DNA of 8,840 bases from an uncultured Clostridia bacterium. GTDB lineage: Bacteria; Bacillota; Clostridia; Oscillospirales; Oscillospiraceae. The notes below the pieces were generated by a model. The model ran no database searches and was not told where the DNA came from. It worked only from the letters and a program-made list of their open reading frames with translations. The stretch spans positions 1 through 8,840 of the forward strand of contig CAMWQV010000056.1 of assembly GCA_947176425.1 (NCBI GenBank). The letters are read 5' to 3'. Positions 1 to 6,768 of this stretch are shown one piece after another (positions within the stretch are counted from its first letter, which is position 1; the number at the start of each line of letters is the position of its first letter). Position numbers and translations under genes: made by a program.

Positions 1-271
1 TGCTGCGGCCGGAGGGGGCGGCCTGAAGCAGACTCCCCCCCCCCGACAGCAGCAGGTCGCACCGGCGCACAGACCGGAAGATATCCCATAATGACATGCG
101 GCGGGCCGACCGGACGCCATACTTTTCCGCAGTTTGAGCAGGGTCCTGAGACAAGACCGTAATGTCCACATCCGGAAGTTTTTCCCGCAGGTTGTCAATC
201 ACCGTGCGGAGAATGGACTCGTCACCGATGTTGTTGAAGCCATAATAGCCCGATATCAGAATTTTGTACAT
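1..271 (-). CDS. csaB: Polysaccharide pyruvyl transferase CsaB, N-terminal part (cut by window edge)
   Basis: Only the first 90 codons are in the window; the gene continues past the left edge. Reading leftward from the ATG at 271-269, the product starts MYKILISGYYGFNNIGDESI, and near residues 74-81 it has SGGGSLLQ. Both are hallmark N-terminal motifs of the CsaB family. CsaB transfers a pyruvyl group from phosphoenolpyruvate to a secondary wall polysaccharide; the ketal is the ligand for SLH-domain surface proteins (family knowledge). The start lies 6 bp after the stop of the DUF5693 gene, so the two are very probably co-transcribed and translationally coupled; the ribosome binding site (AAAAGAGA) is weak. 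The three glycines are encoded by a run of ten identical bases (35-44), in frame here. The residues after SGGGSLLQ read AAPSGRS, where many homologues have a D/N-x-T-S-x-R-S pattern. The family call is firm; the precise substrate is not visible. Confidence 0.88.
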   Translation of the reverse strand, partial: MYKILISGYYGFNNIGDESILRTVIDNLREKLPDVDITVLSQDPAQTAEKYGVRSARRMSLWDIFRSVRRCDLLLSGGGSLLQAAPSGRS

Positions 272-277
272 TCTCTT

Positions 278-2455
278 TTATCCCAACGCAAACTTGTTCC
301 AAACTTTGCCCCACAGCCGGTACAGCAGTTCAAAGCATACGATGTACACCGCTCCCAGAACGACGCCCAGCGCCAGAGAATATGCGGTGCGGGCAAAGCC
401 CAGGTACAAAGGCGTGCGGATGTGCATAAACGTATTGCAGACGCTGGTGATGCCGATTGTCCCCGCCAGTCCGAATATGGCGGTAAAGAAGGGCAGACGG
501 CGTACAGAACAGTAAACGGCCAGCATAACCGCCGGGAATGCCGCCAGAAATTCTTTGTTCCTGGGACGTGCCAGAAGCAGATTTTCCAGGTCGTTGCGGA
601 AAATGATCTCAATCGTCGATATAGATACGTCACTCTCATGCCCCGTGCGCGCAAGATAATAGTATCCTACCGCGCCTACAGCACCCAGAACCAAAAACGC
701 CCAAACGGGAATGGTCCAGTGCAGAACGTTGGTAATGTCGGACAGCCGCAGAGTGTTGTGTCTTCGGTCTGTTTCAAAAAAGCCGTAACAGGACAGAAAC
801 AGCACGCAGAAAAACGCCAGAGGCAGAAGCTGCGCTGCTTTGACACCGCGGAAAATACCAATCTCCAGCATAAAGCTGGTTGCGGATAAGGGGGCAGCCG
901 TCATCATCGCGCCCATCAGGGAAATAATAACCGTAACGGCAAGAATACCGATGGTTTTGGGCAGGATTTTTAACAGTCCCGCGTCAGACGGAAGCTTTTG
1001 GGCGGTCTGCTTCGCGGACCAGAGGAAAAATACTGCCGCGAGACAGGCAAATACAACGGCGTTGGCAAAACTCGCCAGCAGCCGGAACGTGTTGGGCAGC
1101 AGGAACCACGCCGCGGTCACCAGCACAGCCGCCCCTCCCGCCATCAGCAGAGTCCATTTCTTTTTCAGCGGCAGACAAGTCCCCGGCAGCAGTGCGCCGC
1201 CCAGTCCCGCGCCGATTCCCAGCGCCAGCATTGCCAAAGACGGAACTTCTACGTTGTCCAGTACGGAAGCAGTGTCTCTGGTAATCCCGTGTCTGCTCAG
1301 ACGCCGGTCCAGACCGTTAAACAGGTCCTGATATACACTGATGTCCGTAATATAAGCATGGGTATCGTCCTTGGATTTGACAGGCTTGAAATAGATGATC
1401 CGGATATTGCGCTCTACAATAGCGCGGAAAAACGTATTTTGTATCTCCTCTGCTCCAGTGTATCCGTAATAGCCGTATCGGTACTGGATGTAATTCCAGA
1501 CGGAGAAAACACGGACAGTATTAAATCCTGTTGCCTTCGCGATATCCTCCACGCCGGTCTGCAAAATATTTTCCCGCTGAACGTTCGTCTCGATCAATCC
1601 TATTGTAATATTGTTGTCGCGGATATAGTTGAGAGCAAAATTATCCGTTGCGTCATCGTAGCCGATCACAGCCTCACCGCCGGCGATTATATAGGGCGGG
1701 TCAATATGATACTGCCGGTAGCCGTCTACGACCGCCTGTGCATAATAGCTGTCGTTGCACCCGTTATAACAGAGTGTACGGGGGATGACCTCCATGCCCA
1801 GTGACTGGATAATCTTGACTTTTTCCGGCATCAGCCCGATAGACAGATACATGATTTTTGAGGATACGATATTAGACCGTTCGACAAATCCCTTCTGGTC
1901 TGTAGTAATATATTTTTCGTTAGGACTATAGAGCGTATCGGTAACAGAGCCGTTGATTAAAATATAGCATTCATCACCTAGGTTCGTTATAACCACGTCT
2001 TCTGAATGAAAGCGTTTGGCGACGGCGTCCGTAACAAAGCTGACAGCTTCCTCACCTGTGGCCTGCACCAGTACGTCAAAACGGTCATAGCCGTAACGTT
2101 CGATTTGCTGGACAAAAGTGTCAGGATATTCCTCCATCCACGCGGCGTCCTGCATAACCTCGTCCATCATCACCGCTGTCACGGGAAGCGGTGAACTTTC
2201 CATCAGCGTTGAAAGACTTTCCTCCGTCAGTCCAACACGGGTGATTCCCATATCCCGGAACTGCGCCAGCCACCAGCTGATATCCTCTTCGCTCTGCTCC
2301 GCCAGCAGTTCCAGCTCGCTGTAGTCCAGCACTACGTCGTATGTCTTGTTTTTCACTTCCACCTGCCATCGCATGACGATTACCGCAATGCTGACCAGTA
2401 CTGCAATGCCTAGCAGTATAAATAATATTTTGTTTTTCTTAACGTATTCCTTCAT
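278..2455 (-). CDS. DUF5693 family multi-spanning membrane protein
   Basis: A 725-residue protein that I recognise as a DUF5693-type protein of Firmicutes; no biochemical function is established to my knowledge. Residues about 9-28 form one hydrophobic segment that anchors the N-terminus. Residues about 30-400 form a soluble, presumably extracytoplasmic domain with many aromatic residues. The C-terminal part (about 405-715) carries roughly nine hydrophobic segments. A short loop before the last segments reads LENLLLARPRNKEFL (623-637), the kind of conserved RPRxKEFL signature seen in this family. The ATG at 2455 has a ribosome binding site (AGAAAGGAAT) nine or so bases upstream. It lies 27 bp after a methyltransferase gene and 6 bp before csaB. 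The csaB linkage suggests a job in synthesis, export or modification of a cell-wall glycan (inference). An enzymatic domain in the outer half cannot be excluded; no catalytic motif is obvious. Confidence 0.85.
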   Translation of the reverse strand: MKEYVKKNKILFILLGIAVLVSIAVIVMRWQVEVKNKTYDVVLDYSELELLAEQSEEDISWWLAQFRDMGITRVGLTEESLSTLMESSPLPVTAVMMDEVMQDAAWMEEYPDTFVQQIERYGYDRFDVLVQATGEEAVSFVTDAVAKRFHSEDVVITNLGDECYILINGSVTDTLYSPNEKYITTDQKGFVERSNIVSSKIMYLSIGLMPEKVKIIQSLGMEVIPRTLCYNGCNDSYYAQAVVDGYRQYHIDPPYIIAGGEAVIGYDDATDNFALNYIRDNNITIGLIETNVQRENILQTGVEDIAKATGFNTVRVFSVWNYIQYRYGYYGYTGAEEIQNTFFRAIVERNIRIIYFKPVKSKDDTHAYITDISVYQDLFNGLDRRLSRHGITRDTASVLDNVEVPSLAMLALGIGAGLGGALLPGTCLPLKKKWTLLMAGGAAVLVTAAWFLLPNTFRLLASFANAVVFACLAAVFFLWSAKQTAQKLPSDAGLLKILPKTIGILAVTVIISLMGAMMTAAPLSATSFMLEIGIFRGVKAAQLLPLAFFCVLFLSCYGFFETDRRHNTLRLSDITNVLHWTIPVWAFLVLGAVGAVGYYYLARTGHESDVSISTIEIIFRNDLENLLLARPRNKEFLAAFPAVMLAVYCSVRRLPFFTAIFGLAGTIGITSVCNTFMHIRTPLYLGFARTAYSLALGVVLGAVYIVCFELLYRLWGKVWNKFALG

Positions 2456-2482
2456 GTTGGGATTCCTTTCTTTGGGATCATA

Positions 2483-3235
2483 TTATTTGATTGCTGTTGC
2501 GGTAAACTCTCCCGGTAATTTATGGTTTGTCCACGCAGGATGTTCATCAAATTTTGTTAAATGAAAGCCGCTGTTCAGTATGGAATTGATGATCTCACTG
2601 ACTGTATATTTCCGGTAACTGCATTTGGGCATTTTTTGGCGGATATCCTCCGGAAAGAAACGGGCATGAGCCATTTCCCCTTCTATAATATCTGTTGAAA
2701 AATAATCCATAACAGGCTGTTCAAAATTTAATATATCGGCTGTCTTTGTAAATGGGTGAAAATCACTGCATATCAATTTTCCGCCTTTTTTCAGCAGAGC
2801 AAACATGATACGCATAAATTCATCAATATTATGAAAATAGTGTAAAATGCCGCCTTCCATAAACACTACATCAAAACAGCCGCCATATTTTTCTGTGTCA
2901 ATTTCTAATATATCACATACTTCAAAATCAATGTCTACATTCGCAGCCTCAGCTGTTTCAAGAGCATATCTTTTATTATCTTCTGAAATATCAAATACAG
3001 TCACCTGCGCACCTAATAGAGCCAGAGGAATTGCTTTCTTACCGCAGGAACCGCATATATTCGCGACTTTAATGCCATTATAAGTATCAAAATATGCCGA
3101 ATATTTTTTCAGCATACCAATCGGGTTATCAATATCCTGCTTCGCTCTCTCAGATGGGGTACCGGTTGTTTTTACCCAAAACTCATAAGCATTATATTCC
3201 CATGCTTTCTTGTGCTGCATACTATAATCGTTCAT
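2483..3235 (-). CDS. Class I SAM-dependent methyltransferase (250 aa)
   Basis: The Rossmann-fold methyltransferase signature is visible. Motif I is NICGSCGKKAIPLA (residues 59-72), followed by the acidic SAM-ribose contact in VTVFDIS (Asp82), a CDI segment (about 107-109), the motif IV region FDVVFMEGGILHYF (121-134), and the LLKKGGKLI turn (147-155). Motif I has Cys where the usual GxGxG has Gly, but the GSCG core is kept. The C-terminal about 90 residues probably form the substrate lid. The acceptor is unknown; the sequence looks like small-molecule type rather than rRNA or DNA methyltransferases. It is the third gene of the leftward ruvX operon, 27 bp from each neighbour. The ATG at 3235 has a GAAAGGAA ribosome binding site. 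Base composition is AT-rich: for example 2521-2580 has 23 G/C of 60, against 38 of 60 at 5221-5280 in nusG. This suggests foreign origin. The enzyme class is secure; the reaction is not. Confidence 0.85.
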   Translation of the reverse strand: MNDYSMQHKKAWEYNAYEFWVKTTGTPSERAKQDIDNPIGMLKKYSAYFDTYNGIKVANICGSCGKKAIPLALLGAQVTVFDISEDNKRYALETAEAANVDIDFEVCDILEIDTEKYGGCFDVVFMEGGILHYFHNIDEFMRIMFALLKKGGKLICSDFHPFTKTADILNFEQPVMDYFSTDIIEGEMAHARFFPEDIRQKMPKCSYRKYTVSEIINSILNSGFHLTKFDEHPAWTNHKLPGEFTATAIK

Positions 3236-3262
3236 ATGTGGAATTCCTTTCTCAAATTGAAA

Positions 3263-3877
3263 TTACCTATTTGTAGAGATGATGATATGTGCAAATTCTG
3301 TGTCAAATTGCTTAGAGATGTACATATTTGCTGAATGAATATATTCTGCAATATCATCCAATTTATCGGGATAAATTTTTAGCTTGTAATTTCCCATATC
3401 AATGCTGTCATTTTGGCTTTTATCAATAGACAGACAAAAAATTCCGTTTTCATTCAGCAATTCACTGACTTTACAGATGAAATTCTGTTTATTTTCAAAA
3501 TGGATCAGGGTGAGTGATGAATAGATAACATCAAACGTTTCTTCAAAAATATAGTCCGAAAAGTCAGCGCAGATTAACTCGATATTTTTGAAGCAGGAAA
3601 GATTTTCGCTTGCTCTGCGGATTGTGTTGGGAGAAATATCAATTCCTGTTAATTGGAGACAAAAAGGAGCTGCCTTTGCTGCAATTCTTCCTGTACCGAC
3701 ACCAATTTCAAGAACTTTTTTTGCAAAAGTTAAATTCATGGAATCGATAAACAATGGTCCGTCCCATTTGTCCATATACTCTTTCAATGGCTGAGAATCA
3801 CGAAACGGGTCGTTTTCATCATCAATAAGTTTATTATAATGTGTTATAATATCTATATCTCTTCTCTCATGTCTCAT
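3263..3877 (-). CDS. Class I SAM-dependent methyltransferase (204 aa)
   Basis: A compact methyltransferase with a textbook motif I, VLEIGVGTGRIA (residues 55-66). It is followed by LTGIDISPNTI (acidic Asp80), CADF (Asp105) and FDVIYSSLTLIHF (115-127), and a hydrophobic strand after the NENG turn (about 142-149). The roughly 50-residue N-terminal part ends in KWDGPLFID, likely a substrate cap. Length and motif spacing fit small-molecule methyltransferases (UbiE/Methyltransf_25-like), but the acceptor cannot be read. The gene begins 4 bp after the ruvX stop, with only a weak A/G-rich ribosome binding site (GAAAAGAAG), so it likely depends on translational coupling. Like the next gene it is AT-rich compared with ruvX, DUF5693 and csaB. 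The two methyltransferases are not close copies of each other: their motif I and flanks differ strongly, so this is not a recent tandem duplication. Confidence 0.85.
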   Translation of the reverse strand: MRHERRDIDIITHYNKLIDDENDPFRDSQPLKEYMDKWDGPLFIDSMNLTFAKKVLEIGVGTGRIAAKAAPFCLQLTGIDISPNTIRRASENLSCFKNIELICADFSDYIFEETFDVIYSSLTLIHFENKQNFICKVSELLNENGIFCLSIDKSQNDSIDMGNYKLKIYPDKLDDIAEYIHSANMYISKQFDTEFAHIIISTNR

Positions 3878-3881
3878 GCAA

Positions 3882-4298
3882 TTATCCGCTTCTTTTCCGC
3901 GTCAGATAGCCCTCTAAGATTAGAGCAGCCGCCACTGCGTCTACAGTGCGTTTTCTCTTTTTTGCATTTTTTCCAGCGTTCATCAAAATATTATGTGCGT
4001 CAATGGTTGTCCGCCGCTCGTCCCACATCGTAACCGGCAACCCAAATAATTCGCGCAATTCCTGCCCAAACAGTTCCGCTTTCTCTGAACGCGGTCCTAA
4101 TGTGCCGTCCATATTTTTCGGCAATCCTAACACCAGCTCCGTGACGCCGTATTCCTCAATCAGCTCCCCCAGACGCTTTTTGACTTCCTCACGCTTTCTG
4201 CTGTGGATCGTCTCTGTATATCCTGCCAACAGTCCTGTCAGGTCTGATATCGCAATCCCTGTATGCGCGTCCCCATAATCGATTGCCATACTCCGCAT
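3882..4298 (-). CDS. ruvX: Putative pre-16S rRNA nuclease / Holliday junction resolvase RuvX (YqgF)
   Basis: YqgF/RuvX-family RNase H-like nuclease, cytoplasmic, implicated in 16S rRNA 5'-end processing and formerly described as a Holliday junction resolvase. With the start at 4298 it has 138 residues, the usual family size. Visible signatures are AIDYGDAHTGIAISD (5-19, catalytic Asp7), ELVLGLPKNMDG (54-65), WDERRTT (92-98, Asp93) and VDAVAAALILEGYL (119-132, Asp120). The open frame extends 18 codons further upstream to 4352. I chose 4298 because AAGGAGG lies seven bases before it, and because the extra residues are basic and not family-like. It is the first gene of the leftward operon, divergent from rpmG. 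Confidence 0.93.
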   Translation of the reverse strand: MRSMAIDYGDAHTGIAISDLTGLLAGYTETIHSRKREEVKKRLGELIEEYGVTELVLGLPKNMDGTLGPRSEKAELFGQELRELFGLPVTMWDERRTTIDAHNILMNAGKNAKKRKRTVDAVAAALILEGYLTRKRSG

Positions 4299-4343
4299 AG
4301 CGCGCCTCCTTCTCTTTCGCAGCCCCGCCGCAAGTAATTCCAT

Positions 4344-4372
4344 ATTATACATGATTCCTGTCGTAAAGAAAA
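4344..4372 (-). promoter_or_regulatory. Probable sigma-A promoter of the ruvX operon
   Basis: On the minus strand a perfect TATAAT (-10) occupies 4349-4344, preceded with a 17-base spacer by TTTTCT (4372-4367), a weak -35. Transcription would start near 4337, about 40 bases before the ruvX ATG at 4298. The perfect -10 is the main support; the -35 matches only about half of the consensus. Confidence 0.55.
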
Positions 4373-4394
4373 TAGCCTAATTGTAAATTTTATG

Positions 4395-4423
4395 TTGACT
4401 TCCAAGAGAAATGATGCTATACT
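4395..4423 (+). promoter_or_regulatory. Strong sigma-A promoter of the rpmG-secE-nusG-rplKA operon
   Basis: TTGACT (4395-4400) and TATACT (4418-4423) are separated by exactly 17 bases, close to the housekeeping sigma-A consensus. Start of transcription is expected near 4430, giving an rpmG leader of about 135 bases. The position just upstream of a ribosomal protein operon and divergent to ruvX supports the call. Confidence 0.85.
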
Positions 4424-4564
4424 AAACAATACCTGTGGAAACGGGGCTTTATTTTTGTGGGCAGATTTTCCTTTCCCGTAAAAATACCGCCGCTTCTTTA
4501 TCAGGGAGGCAATTTCGGTACAGGCCCTGAGCCTGCATACACTATGAAGGAGGTGCCGTCAATT

Positions 4565-4714
4565 ATGCGCGTCAAAATCACTTTGAGATGCAACGAGTGC
4601 AAGCAGAGAAATTATAACACGGTCAAAAATAAAAAGAATGACCCCGACCGGCTGGAAATGAAAAAGTACTGCCGCTTCTGCAGAAAACACACGGTCCACT
4701 CGGAGACCAAGTAA
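4565..4714 (+). CDS. rpmG: 50S ribosomal protein L33 (zinc-binding type)
   Basis: A 49-residue protein of the large ribosomal subunit. It begins MRVKITLRCNECKQRNY, and two Cys pairs, CNEC (9-12) and CRFC (36-39), form the zinc ribbon of the C+ paralogue. Length and the closing KHTVHSETK are typical. An in-frame GTG at 4457 would add 36 residues, but these resemble no L33. AAGGAGG is at about 4547-4553, 11 bases before the ATG at 4565, so that start is used. It is the first gene of the operon and is followed after 22 bp by secE, the common Firmicutes order. Confidence 0.96.
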   Translation: MRVKITLRCNECKQRNYNTVKNKKNDPDRLEMKKYCRFCRKHTVHSETK

Positions 4715-4736
4715 GGAAAGGAATTGTTACCCAATT

Positions 4737-4958
4737 ATGGCAGAAGATAAGAACGTCAAAAAAGAGCAAAAAGACCGGGGCCGCTGGTTCCGCGAAATGA
4801 GAAGCGAACTGAAAAAAGTCGTTTGGCCCGGTCCTGAAAAGGTCACGAAAAATACCGGTACCGTGCTTCTTTACAGCTTGGTCTTCGGGGCATTTATCTG
4901 GGTGTTCGACGGCGTCGCCGCGCTGTTCATTAAAACCCTTTTGGATCTTTTAGGGTAA
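4737..4958 (+). CDS. secE: Preprotein translocase subunit SecE
   Basis: A 73-residue single-span SecE of the Gram-positive type, the small clamp subunit of the SecYEG channel in the plasma membrane. The N-terminal about 20 residues are highly charged. They lead into the amphipathic helix and family signature REMRSELKKVVWPGPEKV (about 19-36), which lies on the cytoplasmic membrane face. One transmembrane helix spans about residues 43-70 (LLYSLVFGAFIWVF and onward). The gene lies between rpmG and nusG and ends 6 bp before nusG, the near-universal secE-nusG coupling. A GGAAAGGAA stretch serves as ribosome binding site at a somewhat long distance. Confidence 0.96.
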   Translation: MAEDKNVKKEQKDRGRWFREMRSELKKVVWPGPEKVTKNTGTVLLYSLVFGAFIWVFDGVAALFIKTLLDLLG

Positions 4959-4964
4959 GGGGCC

Positions 4965-5495
4965 ATGTCCGATATCGCAAGATGGTATGTAGTCCATACC
5001 TATTCCGGCTATGAAAACGCCGTTCAGAAGACGATCCAGAAATTCGTCGATAACCGCCACCTGGAGGATATGATCCTCGATATCCAGATCCCTCTGGAAA
5101 CCGTCACCGAAATTAACGAAGAAGGCGTGTCAAAACAGGTGGAACGGAAAATTTTCCCTGGTTACGTGCTGCTGAAAATGGTCCTCACGGATGATACCTG
5201 GCATCTTGTCCGCAATGTGCGCGGCGTGACCGGTTTCGTCGGAGAGGCCAGCAATAAGCCCATCCCCCTGACGGAAGAAGAGGTCCTTGCGTGGGGTATG
5301 GAGAAGCACGAGATCGTCGTCAATTACAGCGTTGGCGACAATGTCCGCATTAACGACGGTCCTTTCGAGGATCAGATCGGCACGGTGGACGAGATAGACC
5401 TGGAACGGGAAAGAGTGATCGTCCTCATCTCTATGCTGGGCCGTCAGACCCCCGTGGAGATGGATCTGGGTCAAGTGGAAGTCGTCAGCGACTGA
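4965..5495 (+). CDS. nusG: Transcription termination/antitermination factor NusG
   Basis: A 176-residue NusG of normal length that binds RNA polymerase during elongation. The N-terminal NGN domain starts with ARWYVVHTYSGYENAV (5-20) and contains the conserved RKIFPGYVLLKM (61-72) and the VRGVTGFVG region (85-93). The C-terminal KOW domain covers about 120-176, including VGDNVRINDGPFEDQIGTV (123-141). The ATG at 4965 follows AAGGGG directly and sits 6 bp after secE. In Firmicutes NusG stimulates sequence-specific pausing; nothing in this sequence departs from the family. Confidence 0.97.
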   Translation: MSDIARWYVVHTYSGYENAVQKTIQKFVDNRHLEDMILDIQIPLETVTEINEEGVSKQVERKIFPGYVLLKMVLTDDTWHLVRNVRGVTGFVGEASNKPIPLTEEEVLAWGMEKHEIVVNYSVGDNVRINDGPFEDQIGTVDEIDLERERVIVLISMLGRQTPVEMDLGQVEVVSD

Positions 5496-5524
5496 CCATT
5501 TATGACTAGTGTAAAACCGTTTTT

Positions 5525-5590
5525 CCGCCGCTTGGCGGGTTCCGTGGGAGGGGCCTGAAGATACAGAGCGGACGGCTCCGCCACCACCAC
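5525..5590 (+). promoter_or_regulatory. Structured rplK leader, candidate L1 autoregulatory site
   Basis: The 118-base gap between nusG and rplK holds several possible RNA helices. CCGCC (5525-5529) pairs with GGCGG (5534-5538) around a GCTT loop. GTGG (5544-5547) can pair with one of the overlapping CCAC units at 5581-5590, and GGGGCC (5550-5555) with GGCTCC (5574-5579), giving two helices with an internal loop. The GTGGGAGG...ACCAC arrangement is like L1-binding leaders of rplKA operons, which mimic the L1 site on 23S rRNA. An alternative hairpin GCGGA/TCCGC (5568-5572/5577-5581) would compete with it. No terminator T-run follows. Confidence 0.5.
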
Positions 5591-5613
5591 ATTTTATCAA
5601 GGAGGTGCCTGAC

Positions 5614-6039
5614 ATGGCACAGAAAGTTGTTGGCTACGTCAAACTGCAGATTCCTGCGGGCAAAGCTACGCCCGCGCCCCCTGTCGGCCCCGCACTGGGC
5701 CAGCATGGTGTCAATATCGCCGCGTTCACTAAAGAGTTCAACGAGCGCACCAAAGGCGATATGGGTATGATTATCCCTGTGATTATTACCGTTTACTCTG
5801 ACCGTTCCTTTACCTTTATCACCAAAACGCCCCCCGCCGCTGTTCTTATTAAGAAGGCGTGCAATATCGAATCCGGTTCCGGCGTACCCAACAAGACCAA
5901 GGTTGCGACAATCAGCAAGGCCGATGTCCAGAAAATCGCTGAGACGAAAATGCCTGACCTGAACGCGGCCAGCCTGGAAGCCGCTATGAGCATGATCGCC
6001 GGCACTGCCCGCAGTATGGGCGTTGTCGTTGGGGAATAA
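5614..6039 (+). CDS. rplK: 50S ribosomal protein L11
   Basis: A 141-residue L11, exactly the usual length, part of the GTPase-associated centre of the large subunit. The N-terminal domain has VKLQIPAGKATPAPPVGPAL (9-28) with the proline-rich linker and GQHGVNI (29-35), the thiopeptide-site region. The C-terminal domain binds 23S rRNA (KTPPAAVLIKKA, about 71-82, and the end GTARSMGVVV). The frame is open three codons further upstream to a GTG at 5605. That GTG lies inside the AAGGAGGTG ribosome binding site (5599-5607), so the ATG at 5614 is the start. Followed after 15 bp by rplA. Confidence 0.97.
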   Translation: MAQKVVGYVKLQIPAGKATPAPPVGPALGQHGVNIAAFTKEFNERTKGDMGMIIPVIITVYSDRSFTFITKTPPAAVLIKKACNIESGSGVPNKTKVATISKADVQKIAETKMPDLNAASLEAAMSMIAGTARSMGVVVGE

Positions 6040-6054
6040 AGGAGGGCGTGAAAG

Positions 6055-6747
6055 ATGTTTAGAGGAAAGAAATATCAGAACAGCGCCAAGCAGATCGACA
6101 GAGCTACTCTGTACGAAGCCAAAGACGCTTTTGAATTGGTGTGCAAGTCCGCTTCCGCCAAGTTCGATGAGACCGTTGAACTGCACGTCCGTCTGGGCGT
6201 TGACTCCCGCCATGCCGACCAGCAGGTCCGCGGCGCCATCGTCCTGCCCCACGGCACCGGCAAGACCCGCCGCGTGCTGGTGTTCGCTAAGGGCGATAAG
6301 GCCGACGCCGCTCGTGAGGCAGGCGCGGATTTCGTGGGCGATATGGATATGGTCGAAAAAATCCAGAAAGAAAACTGGTTCGATTTCGATGTCGTCGTCG
6401 CCAGCCCTGATATGATGGGCGTGGTAGGCCGCCTCGGTAAGCTGCTGGGTCCCAAAGGATTGATGCCGTCCCCCAAGGCCGGTACCGTGACCCCCGATGT
6501 GGCCAAGGCTGTACAGGAAGTCAAAGCCGGTAAGATCGAGTACCGTCTGGACAAGACCAATATTATCCACTGCCCCATCGGTAAAGTGTCCTTCGGCGCT
6601 GACAAGCTGAACGATAACTTTAATGCGCTGATCGGTGCAATTATTAAGGCGAAACCTGCTGCCGCTAAAGGCCAATATATCCGCAGCTGTGTGACCGCTT
6701 CCACTATGGGTCCCGGCGTGAAGGTCAGCACGGCCCGTCTCGCTTGA
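6055..6747 (+). CDS. rplA: 50S ribosomal protein L1
   Basis: A 230-residue L1, normal length, which forms the mobile L1 stalk near the E site and in many bacteria represses its own rplKA mRNA. The family signature LLGPKGLMPSPKAGTV (130-145) is intact, as are VRLGVDSRHADQQVRG (45-60) and the closing STMGPGVKVST (216-226). AAAGGAGGGCG (6038-6048) lies seven bases before the ATG at 6055. It is the last gene of the operon: a strong terminator follows 21 bases after the stop, and rplJ, its usual downstream partner, is absent. Confidence 0.97.
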   Translation: MFRGKKYQNSAKQIDRATLYEAKDAFELVCKSASAKFDETVELHVRLGVDSRHADQQVRGAIVLPHGTGKTRRVLVFAKGDKADAAREAGADFVGDMDMVEKIQKENWFDFDVVVASPDMMGVVGRLGKLLGPKGLMPSPKAGTVTPDVAKAVQEVKAGKIEYRLDKTNIIHCPIGKVSFGADKLNDNFNALIGAIIKAKPAAAKGQYIRSCVTASTMGPGVKVSTARLA

Positions 6748-6768
6748 TCTCTTTTTGAAATATGCTCT

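Noticed and set aside
134..889. Plus-strand open frame of 251 codons opposite csaB and DUF5693
   Set aside because: It has Arg/Gln-rich low-complexity composition, overlaps two well-supported minus-strand genes and has no family resemblance.
998..1804. Plus-strand open frame of 268 codons opposite DUF5693
   Set aside because: It lies wholly inside the DUF5693 gene, and changes from a Gln/Arg-rich to an Ile/Val-rich composition without domain logic: an antisense shadow.
4299..4352. Longer RuvX starting at 4352
   Set aside because: AAGGAGG lies seven bases before the ATG at 4298, and the 4344-4349 promoter -10 falls inside the longer frame, so its start codon would lie upstream of the expected transcript start.
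4457..4564. GTG at 4457 as an N-terminal extension of L33
   Set aside because: The added 36 residues are unlike L33, the 49-residue form is the family length, and a good ribosome binding site sits before the ATG at 4565.
5525..5538. CCGCC/GGCGG hairpin as a terminator between nusG and rplK
   Set aside because: The stem is only five base pairs and no T-run follows; a terminator here would cut off rplK, which has no promoter of its own that I can find.
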